Positions 5,204-5,276 of a stretch of DNA of 5,276 nucleotides are shown in pieces. The DNA is from Burkholderiales bacterium (lineage in GTDB: Bacteria; Pseudomonadota; Gammaproteobacteria; Burkholderiales; JAEUOS01). The first letter of the stretch is position 1, and each line of letters starts with the position of its first letter. The notes beneath the pieces were generated by a model. The model was not told the origin of the DNA and did not search any database. It saw only the letters and a list, made by a program, of their open reading frames with translations. The translations under genes were made by a program, and so were the position numbers. The stretch covers positions 1 to 5,276 of the forward strand of contig CANGUJ010000311.1 in the NCBI GenBank assembly GCA_947456845.1, given 5' to 3'.

Positions 5204-5276
5204 ATGGACGTCAGGCAGGAAGCGCGCGAGGTGCTCGATTTCTGGTTCGCGGAGCCGCCCGCGGCCGAGCATGGCC
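5204..5276 (+). CDS. DUF924 family protein, N-terminus only
   Basis: Only the first 24 codons lie in the window; the gene runs off the right edge. The translation MDVRQEAREVLDFWFAEPPA carries the VLDFWF block with which DUF924 (TPR-like all-helical) proteins usually begin. The function of this family is not established, and short N-terminal evidence limits certainty. The ATG at 5204 is preceded by TAAGG with 4 nt spacing; an in-frame GTG at 5201 is a less likely alternative. The gene is divergent from the SDR gene. Confidence 0.65.
   Translation, partial: MDVRQEAREVLDFWFAEPPAAEHG

Overview
The window reads as chromosomal DNA of a GC-rich proteobacterium, most likely a betaproteobacterium. 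Genes are packed, Shine-Dalgarno sites are clear (one is almost fully complementary to the 16S tail), and the two-component regulator at the left edge belongs to a proteobacteria-specific sortase-linked family. The lineage is inferred from gene content and composition, not from a marker gene. I see no rRNA, tRNA, CRISPR array, insertion sequence or prophage.

Layout. (1) Positions 1-877, minus strand: a response regulator (pdsR-like) followed after 15 nt by the N-terminus of its histidine kinase (pdsS-like), which runs off the left edge. (2) Positions 878-1362: a regulator-to-enzyme interval that holds one small plus-strand ORF for a 46-residue hydrophobic peptide and several inverted repeats. 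(3) Positions 1363-2659, plus strand: three genes joined by ATGA stop-start overlaps. Together they encode the parts of a cobalt-type nitrile hydratase/thiocyanate hydrolase-like enzyme: a beta-N-terminal-like subunit, a beta-C-terminal (SH3-like barrel) subunit and the metal-binding catalytic subunit. (4) Positions 2656-5141, minus strand: an SDR-family oxidoreductase followed after 17 nt by a PAS-GAF-GGDEF diguanylate cyclase. The cyclase stop codon overlaps the stop codon of the catalytic hydratase subunit inside a CTAG tetranucleotide. (5) Positions 5204-5276, plus strand: the start of a DUF924-family gene, divergent from the SDR gene.

How the genes may work together. The three-gene cassette should assemble into one metalloenzyme. 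Its gene order (beta-type, alpha-type, gamma-type) and split architecture match thiocyanate hydrolase, while much of the catalytic subunit reads like nitrile hydratase alpha, so the substrate (nitrile, thiocyanate or another C-N triple-bond compound) is unresolved. No dedicated metallochaperone/activator gene follows it in this window. The two-component pair would act on a sortase and its target protein, probably encoded beyond the left edge. The SDR and the diguanylate cyclase look like an operon by spacing, but no functional link between them is evident. The most interesting item is the split, mixed-character hydratase cassette; the remainder is fairly ordinary chromosome.
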